Assembly: GCA_029945945.1 (NCBI GenBank)
Contig: JAQSDM010000011.1
Coordinates: 512,069 to 576,068, forward strand
Direction of reading: 5' to 3'
Source: Algoriphagus sp.
GTDB taxonomy: Bacteria > Bacteroidota > Bacteroidia > Cytophagales > Cyclobacteriaceae
Length of the DNA: 64,000 bases
The position numbers were made by a program, and so were the translations under genes. The notes beneath the pieces were generated by a model. It made no database searches. It saw only the letters and a program-made list of their open reading frames with translations, and had not been told where the DNA came from. The number at the start of each line of letters is the position of its first letter. The stretch's first letter is position 1. Of this stretch, positions 9,216 to 17,810 are shown piece by piece.

Positions 9216-9698
9216 CTATTCGATCACTCCGCTATAAGAAATAGAATCCCGATCGGTGCTCGTGACTCGCAAAGTTGCGTACCCATCGGAAGTAATTGAC
9301 AGGAAAAGTTTCACAATTTGACTCACATCAGTTGGCTTGATCGTAACATCCCATCCGCCTTTCTTTTTGGGTTTCACATCATACTCAAATGCTTTTGAAG
9401 TAAATGTGATCCCGGTTTCGGATCCTCCATATCCTCCCGAGAAAGCTCTTCCGTAATAGGGAAGCTCGCTGTTTATTTGCTCCGGGGTAACAGACATGGC
9501 ATAGCCGGAAGTCAATTGAATCACTCCGCCTTTCGAAGGAGTAGCAGATTTGGCTTTGAAGGTAAACTTCCGGCCCTCTACAGCTGCTTTGACAGACTGA
9601 GAAGCTACTTCCTGCTTTTCCTTTTTCGAATCTTGTGCGTATCCGTTTAGAGAAATTCCTGCAAAAAGGAGTGTTAAAATAAATAAGCAATTTTTCAT
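9216..9698 (-). CDS. DUF4251 family exported protein
   Basis: A 160-residue protein with signal peptide MKNCLFILTLLFAGISLNGYAQ and a mature domain fitting DUF4251: 'VEGRKFTFKAKSATPSKGG' near the start, 'LPYYGRAFSGGYGGSETG' in the middle and a beta-rich end 'GYATLRVTSTDRDSISYSG'. Proteins of this family are periplasmic or outer-membrane associated in Bacteroidota and have no known biochemical role. Convergent with the amidase, divergent from the 373-residue outer-membrane protein across a 455-base spacer containing an inverted repeat. Confidence 0.8.
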   Translation of the reverse strand: MKNCLFILTLLFAGISLNGYAQDSKKEKQEVASQSVKAAVEGRKFTFKAKSATPSKGGVIQLTSGYAMSVTPEQINSELPYYGRAFSGGYGGSETGITFTSKAFEYDVKPKKKGGWDVTIKPTDVSQIVKLFLSITSDGYATLRVTSTDRDSISYSGVIE

Positions 9699-9830
9699 GG
9701 CAAGGTTATTTTGAAGTTTAGAAATATTGATTTTAATCCAACTACTTTCCAGCCAAACTTAACATTCTCTTTCTGATAATTTACTGAGATTTCTCATTTG
9801 AGGTTTTGATTTATTTTCAGGATAATTATA

Positions 9831-9947
9831 GACGTTAACGTTTAATTTTATAAAATAATTTTTAATTTTTTAAAGTTGTTTTTTTTTCTTTCAAATCACT
9901 CTTAAGAATGTACACTGTGTATTGCTCCAATATTAAACGTCAGCGTC
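9831..9947. repeat. spaced 16-bp inverted repeat, operator-like
   Basis: GACGTTAACGTTTAAT at 9831-9846 matches the reverse complement of ATTAAACGTCAGCGTC at 9932-9947 in 14 of 16 positions. The left copy also contains the 10-bp palindrome ACGTTAACGT. The 85-bp spacer would suit looping between two bound regulators, or two separate binding sites. The regulator is unknown. Confidence 0.45.
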
Positions 9948-10036
9948 AACAATACTTATACATGAAGTGATTCTAATTCAAAAAAACATACTTTTCACTT
10001 TTTAAGCCTTACTCCGAATCTAGTCAATTAGAACAA

Positions 10037-10044
10037 TAAATTTG
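10037..10044 (+). promoter_or_regulatory. possible Bacteroidota -7 element
   Basis: TAAATTTG fits the Bacteroidota sigma-ABfr -7 consensus TAnnTTTG and lies 110 bases before the ATG at 10154. No convincing -33 TTTG is found at the expected distance, so support is weak. Confidence 0.3.
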
Positions 10045-10153
10045 CCTATCTTTTTTTTACATAACTGATTTTAGTCATGTTTTTGGTTCTGTATTACCCC
10101 GACATTTGATTCATAAAACTGATCAATTAAAAAATCATACTTAACACATAGAA

Positions 10154-11275
10154 ATGATGCGACGCCTACTATTAAGCTTGTCTCTGTTTTTCCTTTTTTC
10201 GGCTTCCCATGCCCAGGTTTTTTCCAATAAGGAAGTCGGGAAAAAGAACGAACGGGTCATTGATAGTCTCAAAGCAGCAGAATATCCCTATGCCCTGCCA
10301 ATTTGGGGAGATAAAGCAACAGGAATGGGATTTAACCTTCCCTATTCTGCAGGATTAAGTGTTCAGTATTTTTGGCAAGAATCAGATCTTATCATAGAGA
10401 ATTTGATGATTGGATTCAATAACAGTGAACAAGTCAATGTCGATGAGCTGATTCGATTCAATAATGCTTTGGCGACTGCAAGTGCTGTTACCATTAGACC
10501 AGATGTCTGGATTTTCCCATTCCTGAATGTCTATGGAATCTTGGGAAAATCACAAGCTTCCACTCAGATTGGTGCCGGACTTTGGTTGCCAGACGGTGAA
10601 AATAATTATACTGAGGTACTTACTTTCGATACACAAGTAGATTTCAATGCAACCACATTCGGACTGGGAATGACTCCAACAATCGGAATCGGTGGTGGAT
10701 TTATGGCCTTGGATCTCAACGTGAGCTGGACTGATATACCCCAACTTGCAAAACCTGCTCAAACATTCGTTTTTGGTCCCAGATTCGGAAAAAATTTCAA
10801 CCTCAAAAAACCCGGAAGGGCCGTGGCTGTTTGGGTTGGAGGATTCAGGGTTCATCTGAATTCAGAAACTGACGGCTCTGTGCTTTTGAGCGATGTATTC
10901 CCTCCGGGCACTCTTGGCGGAAAAATTGACGAGGGATATGCAAAAGTAGATAATGCCTACAATCAGGTAGATTCCTGGTGGACAGGGCTAAGCCAGGCCG
11001 AACAAAACAATCCCATTAACAAAGCTAAATATGATAAAGCAAATCAAGTACTGGGCCAAGCAAGTGCCTTATTGGTAGCGGCTGATGGCGCAGTGAGTAC
11101 TATTGAAAGTTCGTCAGTTCAATATTCCATGGACAAGCGCCCTGCTGACATGTGGAATTTCATCGTGGGAGGTCAGTACCAATTCAGTAAGCATTTCATG
11201 ATTCGCGGAGAATATGGCTTTTTGGGTTCCAGACAACAATTCATGACAGGAATCCAATATCGTTTTGGCCTTTAA
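10154..11275 (+). CDS. outer-membrane beta-barrel protein, unknown role
   Basis: A 373-residue exported protein (signal MMRRLLLSLSLFFLFSASHAQ). The mature part alternates strands such as 'MGFNLPYSAGLSVQYFWQ', 'VWIFPFLNVYGILGKSQAS' and 'MALDLNVSWTDI', and ends 'HFMIRGEYGFLGSRQQFM' followed by 'TGIQYRFGL', the typical aromatic C-terminal strand of an outer-membrane barrel. A helical, Gln/Ala-rich stretch (about residues 255-325) interrupts the barrel pattern and could be a plug or periplasmic arm. I do not recognise a named family. Its promoter region carries the inverted repeat at 9831-9947, and a strong terminator follows. Confidence 0.7.
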   Translation: MMRRLLLSLSLFFLFSASHAQVFSNKEVGKKNERVIDSLKAAEYPYALPIWGDKATGMGFNLPYSAGLSVQYFWQESDLIIENLMIGFNNSEQVNVDELIRFNNALATASAVTIRPDVWIFPFLNVYGILGKSQASTQIGAGLWLPDGENNYTEVLTFDTQVDFNATTFGLGMTPTIGIGGGFMALDLNVSWTDIPQLAKPAQTFVFGPRFGKNFNLKKPGRAVAVWVGGFRVHLNSETDGSVLLSDVFPPGTLGGKIDEGYAKVDNAYNQVDSWWTGLSQAEQNNPINKAKYDKANQVLGQASALLVAADGAVSTIESSSVQYSMDKRPADMWNFIVGGQYQFSKHFMIRGEYGFLGSRQQFMTGIQYRFGL

Positions 11276-11296
11276 TAGGTATTCCTAGTGTACTTT

Positions 11297-11342
11297 AGAA
11301 TCAAAAATAGCCGCCATAAAAATGGCGGCTATTTTTGATTCT
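11297..11342. terminator. strong bidirectional terminator hairpin
   Basis: Perfect 21-bp inverted repeat (arms 11297-11317 and 11322-11342) with an AAAA loop. A GC-rich core is flanked by A and T tracts on both sides. It lies between convergent genes and can terminate both. Confidence 0.9.
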
Positions 11343-11356
11343 TGTGGTTCAGAAAT

Positions 11357-12955
11357 TTATTGGGTTATCACATTCCCTTTTGCATCCAGGACCAAGCTGA
11401 CCTCGGCTTCAGCCTTTTGCAGACGGACATTGTAAATGATCTTGCCATCCTTTTCACTGATATTCACCCGAGTGATGGTGTAGTCGATGTATTCTTTCAG
11501 AAGCTTTGCCTCGATTTCCGCAGGAAGCTTATCCTCGTAAGAAATCGTGTTTGAGTGATATTTTTCTGGAACAGCCTCTGCTCTCAGCTCCAGAAATACA
11601 TTCGGCCCATCTCCATTTTTTGTCAACTGGAATGAATCATACAACTCCCCAATTGCGGTATAGGATTCGAATAAGAGTTCGTCGCCCTCCACTGTAACCA
11701 CCTGGAATAGCTGGGTATTCTCTCCGATCCGGTCTCTTTCGCCACCCTTAGCAGTCCAATCATCACCGATCGTGTACATCTTCCCGCCGCTTACCGAGAC
11801 GACGTAGACAGTTCCGGTTTGATCACGCATGTTGATGCCGTCCATGACATTATCTCCCGGAGAAACTCTCCCTCTGGCGTAGGCATGGTCATGACCCTGA
11901 AGTGCCAAATCCACTTTGTATTTGTCGAAAAGCGGTCTCCAAAGATCTCTCAGTTTTGCATTGTCTCTGCCATTGGAGGCCGAAAACAACGGGTGGTGGT
12001 ACACTGCGATGATCCATTTTTGGGTAGTATTTTTCAAAAGTTCCTCCAGCCAAATCGTTTGTCTTTCTATCTCCACATTGCTGTTCAACGTGATGATGCG
12101 GACATCCTGATAATCCATGTAATAGACTGTTTCCTCCAATCCATCAGGGCCATTGGCCGGAAGTGTAAACTGGGGCTGCCACTGTACAGAAAGACTTCTC
12201 TGTCCCAAACCGGATTCTTCTGCGTTTTTTGCCCGGTACTCATGATTTCCGGGAGTTGGAAGCGAAGGGATCATGCTGTGAATAAATCCGCCTGCGGTAA
12301 ACCACTCGTGCCATTCCTGCTCGCGGTGTGCACTGTTAATCAGGTCACCGGCATGGACGAAGAACTTGGCTTCCGGCGCAGTTTTAAATCCTTCCCGGAT
12401 TACTCTGGACCAAAGCTCAAGCACGTAATTCTGGGCATCGCCCACATAGAGGAATGAAAACTTCTCATCCTTATTTTCGGAGGCTGTTTCAAACTGGAAC
12501 CACTCGCTCCATCGATCCCCATCCCCAACCCGGTAACCATAGACAGTGCCCGGCTCAAGATCTTTAAATTCTACTGAATGGTAGTGCGCTTTTAAATTGG
12601 CACCATCGAGTGAATCCGCATCCAAGAGATCGGTATTGGCTTCGATAGTTTTGCCATTTCTCCAAAACTTGGGAGCGGCAGTCGCAACCGCAATTTCTGC
12701 AAAGGCGACTTTGATATCGGTGTTTGTTCTCCAGGTGGCATTCACCTGACGGGCAGGGTTCTGTCCGAAGTTGAGGATGATCCTGTCCGGATATTCGGTT
12801 GGCTTGCTCCACTCAACGCCAAACTTTGGCTCTTTGTAAACTTTGACTTCCTGGGCACTGACTTTGAAAGCCAGACCAAAGAAGCAGATGAAAATGATTA
12901 AACGAGTTTTGATCACTTTATTTTGGGTTAGGAGAATCCGGAAAATCCTAAGCAA
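11357..12955 (-). CDS. exported purple-acid-phosphatase-like metallophosphoesterase
   Basis: A 532-residue secreted phosphatase. After a signal region comes a fibronectin-III-like N-terminal domain (about 40-150, ending 'LEPGTVYGYRVGDGDRWSEW'). The dinuclear-metal catalytic domain follows, with blocks 'YVGDAQN', 'HAGDLIN', 'TPGNHEYR', 'YHHPLF' and 'GHDHAYARG', which supply the Asp, Asn and His metal ligands of the purple acid phosphatase family. The Tyr that gives these enzymes their colour is normally in GDxxY; here the block is GDLIN, so the charge-transfer Tyr is replaced. The C-terminal 100 residues, including 'EYIDYTITRVN', form an added domain. Likely role: phosphate release from organic esters outside the inner membrane. 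Monocistronic and ended by the 11297-11342 hairpin. Confidence 0.88.
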   Translation of the reverse strand: MLRIFRILLTQNKVIKTRLIIFICFFGLAFKVSAQEVKVYKEPKFGVEWSKPTEYPDRIILNFGQNPARQVNATWRTNTDIKVAFAEIAVATAAPKFWRNGKTIEANTDLLDADSLDGANLKAHYHSVEFKDLEPGTVYGYRVGDGDRWSEWFQFETASENKDEKFSFLYVGDAQNYVLELWSRVIREGFKTAPEAKFFVHAGDLINSAHREQEWHEWFTAGGFIHSMIPSLPTPGNHEYRAKNAEESGLGQRSLSVQWQPQFTLPANGPDGLEETVYYMDYQDVRIITLNSNVEIERQTIWLEELLKNTTQKWIIAVYHHPLFSASNGRDNAKLRDLWRPLFDKYKVDLALQGHDHAYARGRVSPGDNVMDGINMRDQTGTVYVVSVSGGKMYTIGDDWTAKGGERDRIGENTQLFQVVTVEGDELLFESYTAIGELYDSFQLTKNGDGPNVFLELRAEAVPEKYHSNTISYEDKLPAEIEAKLLKEYIDYTITRVNISEKDGKIIYNVRLQKAEAEVSLVLDAKGNVITQ

Positions 12956-13371
12956 GATAAACGTCGCGAGAAAAAAACAAGTACCGCTTATTAGATATTA
13001 CAATTTGGTAACAGGCTCAGTCCAAAATGGAAAAGAGGGATTGAAAAAATAAGGGATAAAACGGGATCAAAAATTGCAACCCAAATCAAGTCTTTAGCTA
13101 TCTGATTGTGGAAAACTCCTCAGACTAATCTCATTTTTTTGCTCAACTCCGAATTAATGGTAACTTATTGTCTGCCAAACCAATTTTTATTTCTACCACC
13201 ATAAATCCCCCAAAAGGACATTGTTCATCTAACCAGAAGCACTCCCATTTTCCCGAACCAACCCAGATAAGCTTGTCCGCAAAATCGGGTAATTTTAAAT
13301 TGATTAGGGAATGAGGTTCTTGTTTTTTGACCTTTTTGGATAAATCCAACCAGACAATTCGTAGCAGACAA
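12956..13371. other. intergenic region with a possible degenerate minus-strand gene
   Basis: About 415 bases between divergent genes. It contains the left copy of a 38-bp direct repeat (13133-13170). The minus strand is open from 13436 to 13143 and ends 'DNKLPLIRS', resembling the end of another minus-strand frame at 15829-16032 ('INKLPLIPNQ'). I see no intact gene. Confidence 0.4.
13133..13170. repeat. 38-bp direct repeat, left copy
   Basis: Matches 15831-15868 in 34 of 38 positions, including an uninterrupted 21-base match at the right end (GAATTAATGGTAACTTATTG and the base before it). The two copies flank the three-gene membrane-protein cassette, 2,698 bp apart. On the minus strand both encode N-K-L-P-L-I. 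Confidence 0.75.
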
Positions 13372-14172
13372 ATGGGTACAAAATCAACTTCAAACCACCT
13401 CAATGAGGAAAAAGACTGGGATGGGCATTCAACCAACTCTTCAAAAAAGACAAAAAGTTCTCTCCCCGGGAAGAAATGGTCTTCCTACATCAAAGAATTT
13501 CTGATGCTGTTTCTGGCAATTTTTTGTGGATTCCTTGCAGAAAATTACCGGGAAAACATGGTTGAAAAGCAGCAGGAAAAACAGTTCATCCAATCCTATA
13601 TCGAAGATTTGAAATCTGACACGACCACTATCAGAATAGCATTGGATTTCAGGAAATTGAAAATGATACAAATGGACTCTTTGATGCTGATGCTTAGTAC
13701 TCAAACCATCAAAGGACATGAAAATGAGCTGTATTACTTTGGAAGAACCCTGGTAAGAAGTGTCTGGTTTCAAAGTAACGACAGAACTATTACCCAATTA
13801 AAAAACTCAGGTTCATTGCGATTGATACGAAATGAACAGGCAACAGACAGCATCATGTCGTATCAAAAATTAGTGGAAAGGTTAATCACTAACCATGAAG
13901 ATGATCGCACTGAACGATACAATGCCTTCCCGATCATCTCTCAAATATTCGACCCGTTTGTTTTTGATAAAATGGTAACTGTCAATGGAATTCAGAGACC
14001 AACCGATAATCCACCTCTTCGGTCCTATGACCCTTCGCTTCAGCAAGATCTTGCCTTCTGTATTCACCAACTTAAAGGCAGCACTTTCCTCATTGAAGGC
14101 AGGTTGGAACTGCTGAATGAAAAAGCAATCCGGCTAATCGATTTACTGAATACAGAATACAACCTCGAATAA
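13372..14172 (+). CDS. membrane-anchored protein, leader type A (DUF6090-like), copy 1
   Basis: A 266-residue protein of unknown function, the first of three tandem paralogues. A charged, disordered N-terminus (residues 1-37) is followed by the type A leader 'YIKEFLMLFLAIFCGFLAEN' (one membrane helix, about 43-57). A long helical domain comes after, beginning 'EKQFIQSYIEDLKSDTTTI' and carrying the body motif 'QLKNSGSLRLIRNEQ' near residue 150. It ends 'LIDLLNTEYNLE'. The positive N-terminus predicts a cytoplasmic N-end and a periplasmic body. The ATG at 13372 is preferred to the in-frame one at 13327 because it gives a start like the next two copies. Three bases separate it from copy 2. DUF6090 is the nearest family I know; the assignment of type A is by shared architecture. 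Confidence 0.75.
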   Translation: MGTKSTSNHLNEEKDWDGHSTNSSKKTKSSLPGKKWSSYIKEFLMLFLAIFCGFLAENYRENMVEKQQEKQFIQSYIEDLKSDTTTIRIALDFRKLKMIQMDSLMLMLSTQTIKGHENELYYFGRTLVRSVWFQSNDRTITQLKNSGSLRLIRNEQATDSIMSYQKLVERLITNHEDDRTERYNAFPIISQIFDPFVFDKMVTVNGIQRPTDNPPLRSYDPSLQQDLAFCIHQLKGSTFLIEGRLELLNEKAIRLIDLLNTEYNLE

Positions 14173-14175
14173 GAC

Positions 14176-14958
14176 ATGGAAGAAAATCAAAACTTATCCG
14201 ATAGCGAGAAAGACATTTCAAACAAAGAGGTGATTAGCTCTTTGAAAAAGAAGAATTGGAAATCCTATTTCAAGGAGTTCTTCATGCTTTTTCTAGCTGT
14301 TTTTTGTGGATTTCTGGCAGAGAATTATCGGGAATCTCTCAGTGCCCAAAAGATTGAAAAAGAATATATCCTTTCCCTTGTGGAAGATTTGGAAAATGAT
14401 CAGATCAATCTAAATAATTACATCACTGATCTCCATATCGGAATAAATCATATGGATACTCTGATTACACTATTGAGTGATAAAGAACAACTGAAGCTGA
14501 ATGTTAATCATTTTTACTATTTGGGAAGAATTGCACCCAGGCTGATCACTTTTTCCAACAACTCGCGAACATTTGACCAATTGAAAAATTCAGGTGGTTT
14601 CCGACTGATAAAATCGAAGGAAGCTTCTGATCAAATCATGACATATTATAATCTGATCCCCTTTATTCGTCAGTTAGAAGATGTACATACTCAAGAGTTT
14701 GAATCATTCAAGGAAATAGGAGCCAAAATATTTGAACCATCAGCTTTCCGGATGATGGAAAGTGAGGATGGTCAAATCAATCAAGCATCCACCCTTCAAT
14801 CCTTGCGTACCGACAATGGGGAGTTATTAAAAGAACTTGGTATTTACGCGGTTTATATGAATGGGACTCGAAGAGGAATATTACCAGTGGAAGAACAATT
14901 GAGAACAAATGGTGCAGCACTCATTAAGTATTTAAAACAGAAATACGAAATAGAATAA
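14176..14958 (+). CDS. membrane-anchored protein, leader type A, copy 2
   Basis: 260 residues; membrane helix at about 34-48 ('EFFMLFLAVFCGFLAENYRE'). The body motif is 'QLKNSGGFRLIKSKE' and the C-terminus 'LIKYLKQKYEIE'. The leader DNA 14263-14333 is identical to 15060-15130 of copy 3 except for one base, although the protein bodies are strongly diverged. The stop and the start of copy 3 share a base (TAATG), so copies 1-3 are almost certainly one transcript and translationally coupled. No catalytic motif is visible. The predicted periplasmic body is rich in long helices and could form a coiled-coil assembly. Confidence 0.75.
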   Translation: MEENQNLSDSEKDISNKEVISSLKKKNWKSYFKEFFMLFLAVFCGFLAENYRESLSAQKIEKEYILSLVEDLENDQINLNNYITDLHIGINHMDTLITLLSDKEQLKLNVNHFYYLGRIAPRLITFSNNSRTFDQLKNSGGFRLIKSKEASDQIMTYYNLIPFIRQLEDVHTQEFESFKEIGAKIFEPSAFRMMESEDGQINQASTLQSLRTDNGELLKELGIYAVYMNGTRRGILPVEEQLRTNGAALIKYLKQKYEIE

Positions 14959-15130
14959 TGGCGGAAAACAAAAAATCAACTGAAAATCAAGCCTCCGAAA
15001 ACCAACAGGAAATCTCAAACAATGAGGTGATAAGCCAGACTAAAAAGAAGAACTGGAGATCCTATTTCAAGGAGTTCTTCATGCTTTTTCTGGCTGTTTT
15101 TTGTGGATTTCTGGCAGAGAATTATCGGGA
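14263..15130 (+). repeat. 71-bp near-identical leader repeat (two copies)
   Basis: Bases 14263-14333 and 15060-15130 differ at a single position. They encode the membrane helix of type A copies 2 and 3. Synonymous sites are conserved here but not in the flanking bodies, which points to recent leader duplication or gene conversion. Confidence 0.9.
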
Positions 15131-15752
15131 GGCCCTGAGCAACAAAAAAATTGAAAAAGATTACATCATATCCATGATTCAGGATTTGCAGGCGGATACT
15201 TCCAACCTCCAAGGGTATATCCAGATCAGAAAAGAAAAGAGGGAAATGCTGGATTCTTTGACAATCCTCCTTACAACCGATGGGCACAAACATTCCGGTA
15301 ATGCTACTTATTATTTTGCGCGTCATATTTTTCACGGAGATCCTTTTGTTCAAACCGACGGAACCATTCTGCAATTGAAGAATGCGGGCAATCTCCGATT
15401 TATCAAGAAAGGGAATGTCGTTAGTGCACTGCTCAATTATGAAAAAAAGGTCAAAGAACTTGCAGAATGGGACGAAACCGACGCCAGAATGAGAACGACC
15501 TTCCGTGAAATTGGGGGAAGTATTTTCAGGGCAAATGATTTTTATAAGACCATGGGAAGTTCCTTGAGTTTTGTAAGGCCTACAGATAATCCCCAGTTGG
15601 TGACAGATGATTTAGTAGCCATCAACAATGTCTCTTTCCAGGTTCAGTATCTTTCCACCTTAACCTTAGGGAATTTTTTCCGCGCGACAGCAATGAAAAA
15701 AGAAGCTGCAAGCCTGATTGAATTAATGAAAGAGGAATATAACCTAGAATAG
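14958..15752 (+). CDS. membrane-anchored protein, leader type A, copy 3
   Basis: 264 residues, overlapping copy 2 by one base. The helix is at about 38-52, the body begins 'EKDYIISMIQDLQADTSNL', the motif is 'QLKNAGNLRFIKKGN' and the end 'LIELMKEEYNLE'. Compared with copy 2, the central third (about 95-145, with 'GNATYYFARHIFHGDPFV') is the most diverged, as if this were the part that differs in specificity. The cassette ends here; a copy of the 38-bp flanking repeat follows 78 bases later and the GGT operon begins at 16006. Confidence 0.75.
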   Translation: MAENKKSTENQASENQQEISNNEVISQTKKKNWRSYFKEFFMLFLAVFCGFLAENYREALSNKKIEKDYIISMIQDLQADTSNLQGYIQIRKEKREMLDSLTILLTTDGHKHSGNATYYFARHIFHGDPFVQTDGTILQLKNAGNLRFIKKGNVVSALLNYEKKVKELAEWDETDARMRTTFREIGGSIFRANDFYKTMGSSLSFVRPTDNPQLVTDDLVAINNVSFQVQYLSTLTLGNFFRATAMKKEAASLIELMKEEYNLE

Positions 15753-15830
15753 AATCATCGGGTAATTTTCTCTGCTTGTTACAACCTCATTTTCGCCAGG
15801 TTAGACTCCAATAATTTCCCGAATACCTTC

Positions 15831-15868
15831 ATTTTTTTGCTTGATTCGGAATTAATGGTAACTTATTG
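15831..15868. repeat. 38-bp direct repeat, right copy
   Basis: Partner of 13133-13170 (34 of 38 identical). On the minus strand it lies at the end of an open frame (16032-15829) that reads 'TYRIEINSYWVINKLPLIP', which looks like a protein C-terminus rather than random sequence. Confidence 0.7.
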
Positions 15869-16005
15869 ATTACCCAGTAACTGTTTATTTCAATCCTATA
15901 TGTCTGAGTTCGATTTAAGCCAACAACCTTTGCGGGTGTATCAAGGTATTTCTGAGACCCATACAAAAAAGGAAAACAATATTCCCATCCAAAAAAATCC
16001 AACCT

Positions 16006-17700
16006 ATGTTTCGATGCCCTAAAATTCCACATACCGCTTTTTCCATGTTTTTACTTTTTTGGTCTTCCTTCTCTTTTGCCCAAACCTACGGAAGAAACGG
16101 AATGGTCGTTTCTGACAATTATATTGCTTCGGAAGTTGGCGTTGCGATTCTGAAAAAAGGCGGAAATGCCATTGATGCAAGTATTGCGACAGCTTTTGCT
16201 TTGGCAGTGACTCATCCTGAAGCTGGAAATATCGGCGGCGGCGGGTTTCTGGTTTTCATGAAGGAATCTGGAGAGGTGACCACATTCGATTTCCGTGAAA
16301 AAGCACCTTTGGCAGCAAGCCCGGAAATGTTTCAGGATGAAAATGGGAACCTGATCCAGGATTCCAATAGCCGTGGCTTAAAGTCAGTCGGTGTGCCGGG
16401 AACCGTTGCCGGATTGTATCAGGCGCATCTGAAATATGGAAAGCTTCCTTGGGCAGAATTGGTACAGCCTGCTATCGACCTTGCAAAAAATGGCTTCACG
16501 ATGACCTGGGAATTATATCAGGCTGCCGTGAGAGTTTCCGCTTGGGATGAATCCTTTGATATTCTTCAGAATTATTTCAAAGATCAATCAGGAAAAGTAA
16601 TCGAACCCGGAGAAATCTGGACTCAACCGGCTTTGGCACATACGCTGGAATTGATCCGTGACAAGGGAAAAGACGGTTTCTACAAAGGAGAAGTAGCCGC
16701 GGAAATTGAAGCTTATATGAAAGCAAATGGTGGAATCATCACCAAAGCTGATTTGGAAAAATATACAGTCGTTGAGCGAAAGCCTGTTTCGACCACTTTC
16801 AAAGATTACCAAATCTATTCCATGGCACCGCCAAGTTCGGGCGGAGTTGCCTTGATAGAAATGATGAATCTGATGGAACAGGCAGATATCAGTTCGATAG
16901 AATTTAACTCTGCAGAATATGTGCACCTGGTTGCCGAGGCCATGCGAAGAGCATTTGCGGACAGAGCAGAATATCTCGGTGATCCTGATTTCAATCCGGA
17001 AATGCCCGTGGACAGATTGATTTCCAAAGAATTTGCAAAAAAGAGATTTGAAAATATCGATCTGAATAAGGCCTCCATCAGTGATTCTTCTAAGTATGGA
17101 CAGCCCTATGGCGGAGATCATACCACTCATTTTTCCGTGGTTGACAAAGAGGGTAGTGCAGTTTCTTTGACATACACCCTCGAATATTCCTACGGGTCCG
17201 GAATGGGATCTTCCAAACTTGGCTTCATCTTCAATAATGAAATGGGAGATTTTAACGCTGTCCGCGGAGTCACCAACAGTTCCGGGGAAATCGGATCCGA
17301 TCCCAATTTGATAGCTCCCGAGAAAAGAATGCTTTCGAGTATGACACCGACTATCGTTGCAAAAAATGGGAAACCTTACCTGATCATAGGCAGTCCGGGA
17401 GGCAGAACCATCATCAACACAGTTTTCCAAACAGTGCTGAATGTCTTGGCTTATGATATGAGAATTGACCGGGCAATTGAAGCCATGAAAATCCACCATC
17501 AATGGCTCCCTGATCAGATTGTGTATGAAGCCAATTTAATGTCTCCTGATACCCGGGCAATTCTGGAGAAAATGGGACATACACTTCGAGGTGTGCCCAA
17601 TTTGGGTGTTCTGATGGGTATCACCTATGATGCAAAAAACAAGGTTTACGTCGGTGCCTCCGATTCTTCGAGTGACGATGGCGGCGCGAGTGGTTATTGA
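16006..17700 (+). CDS. ggt: gamma-glutamyltranspeptidase
   Basis: A 564-residue N-terminal-nucleophile hydrolase that removes or transfers the gamma-glutamyl group of glutathione and similar peptides in the periplasm. Signal peptide up to 'SSFSFAQ' (an inner ATG at 16045 would give a tighter one). The large-subunit start 'GMVVSDNYIASEVGVAIL' and 'DFREKAPLAAS' are canonical. Autoprocessing should occur before Thr373 in 'GGDHTTHFSVVD'. The small subunit carries 'YSYGSGMGSS' and 'IIGSPGGRTIINTVFQ' (substrate carboxylate and oxyanion-hole region). Full family length. It is the first gene of an apparent operon with a sulfatase (starting 110 bases later) and an S9 peptidase. A truncated relative fused to an S9 fragment exists at 37454-38203. 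Confidence 0.95.
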   Translation: MFRCPKIPHTAFSMFLLFWSSFSFAQTYGRNGMVVSDNYIASEVGVAILKKGGNAIDASIATAFALAVTHPEAGNIGGGGFLVFMKESGEVTTFDFREKAPLAASPEMFQDENGNLIQDSNSRGLKSVGVPGTVAGLYQAHLKYGKLPWAELVQPAIDLAKNGFTMTWELYQAAVRVSAWDESFDILQNYFKDQSGKVIEPGEIWTQPALAHTLELIRDKGKDGFYKGEVAAEIEAYMKANGGIITKADLEKYTVVERKPVSTTFKDYQIYSMAPPSSGGVALIEMMNLMEQADISSIEFNSAEYVHLVAEAMRRAFADRAEYLGDPDFNPEMPVDRLISKEFAKKRFENIDLNKASISDSSKYGQPYGGDHTTHFSVVDKEGSAVSLTYTLEYSYGSGMGSSKLGFIFNNEMGDFNAVRGVTNSSGEIGSDPNLIAPEKRMLSSMTPTIVAKNGKPYLIIGSPGGRTIINTVFQTVLNVLAYDMRIDRAIEAMKIHHQWLPDQIVYEANLMSPDTRAILEKMGHTLRGVPNLGVLMGITYDAKNKVYVGASDSSSDDGGASGY

Positions 17701-17810
17701 AATGAGAAAGCAGAGAGAGGAAAATGTTACAAAAGTCTAATAAAGAAGAATGTATCTGTATATTTTACATAGACTTTAAGTATCAAGACCCTTACACACT
17801 GATCTCGCAA

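Larger units (their letters stand above)
9699..10153. other. 455-bp divergent intergenic region
   Basis: No ORF. AT-rich with homopolymer T runs near 9880. It contains a spaced pair of inverted 16-mers (9831-9846 and 9932-9947) and a possible Bacteroidota -7 box (10037-10044), each listed separately. Confidence 0.6.

Noticed and set aside
13143..13436. 97-codon minus-strand gene
   Set aside because: Overlaps the start of a supported plus-strand gene and has no credible N-terminus. Kept only as a possible remnant because its end resembles the frame at 15829-16032.
16588..17502. 304-codon minus-strand frame inside GGT
   Set aside because: Antisense to GGT, which has a complete catalytic sequence; codon order in the minus strand gives no recognisable domain.
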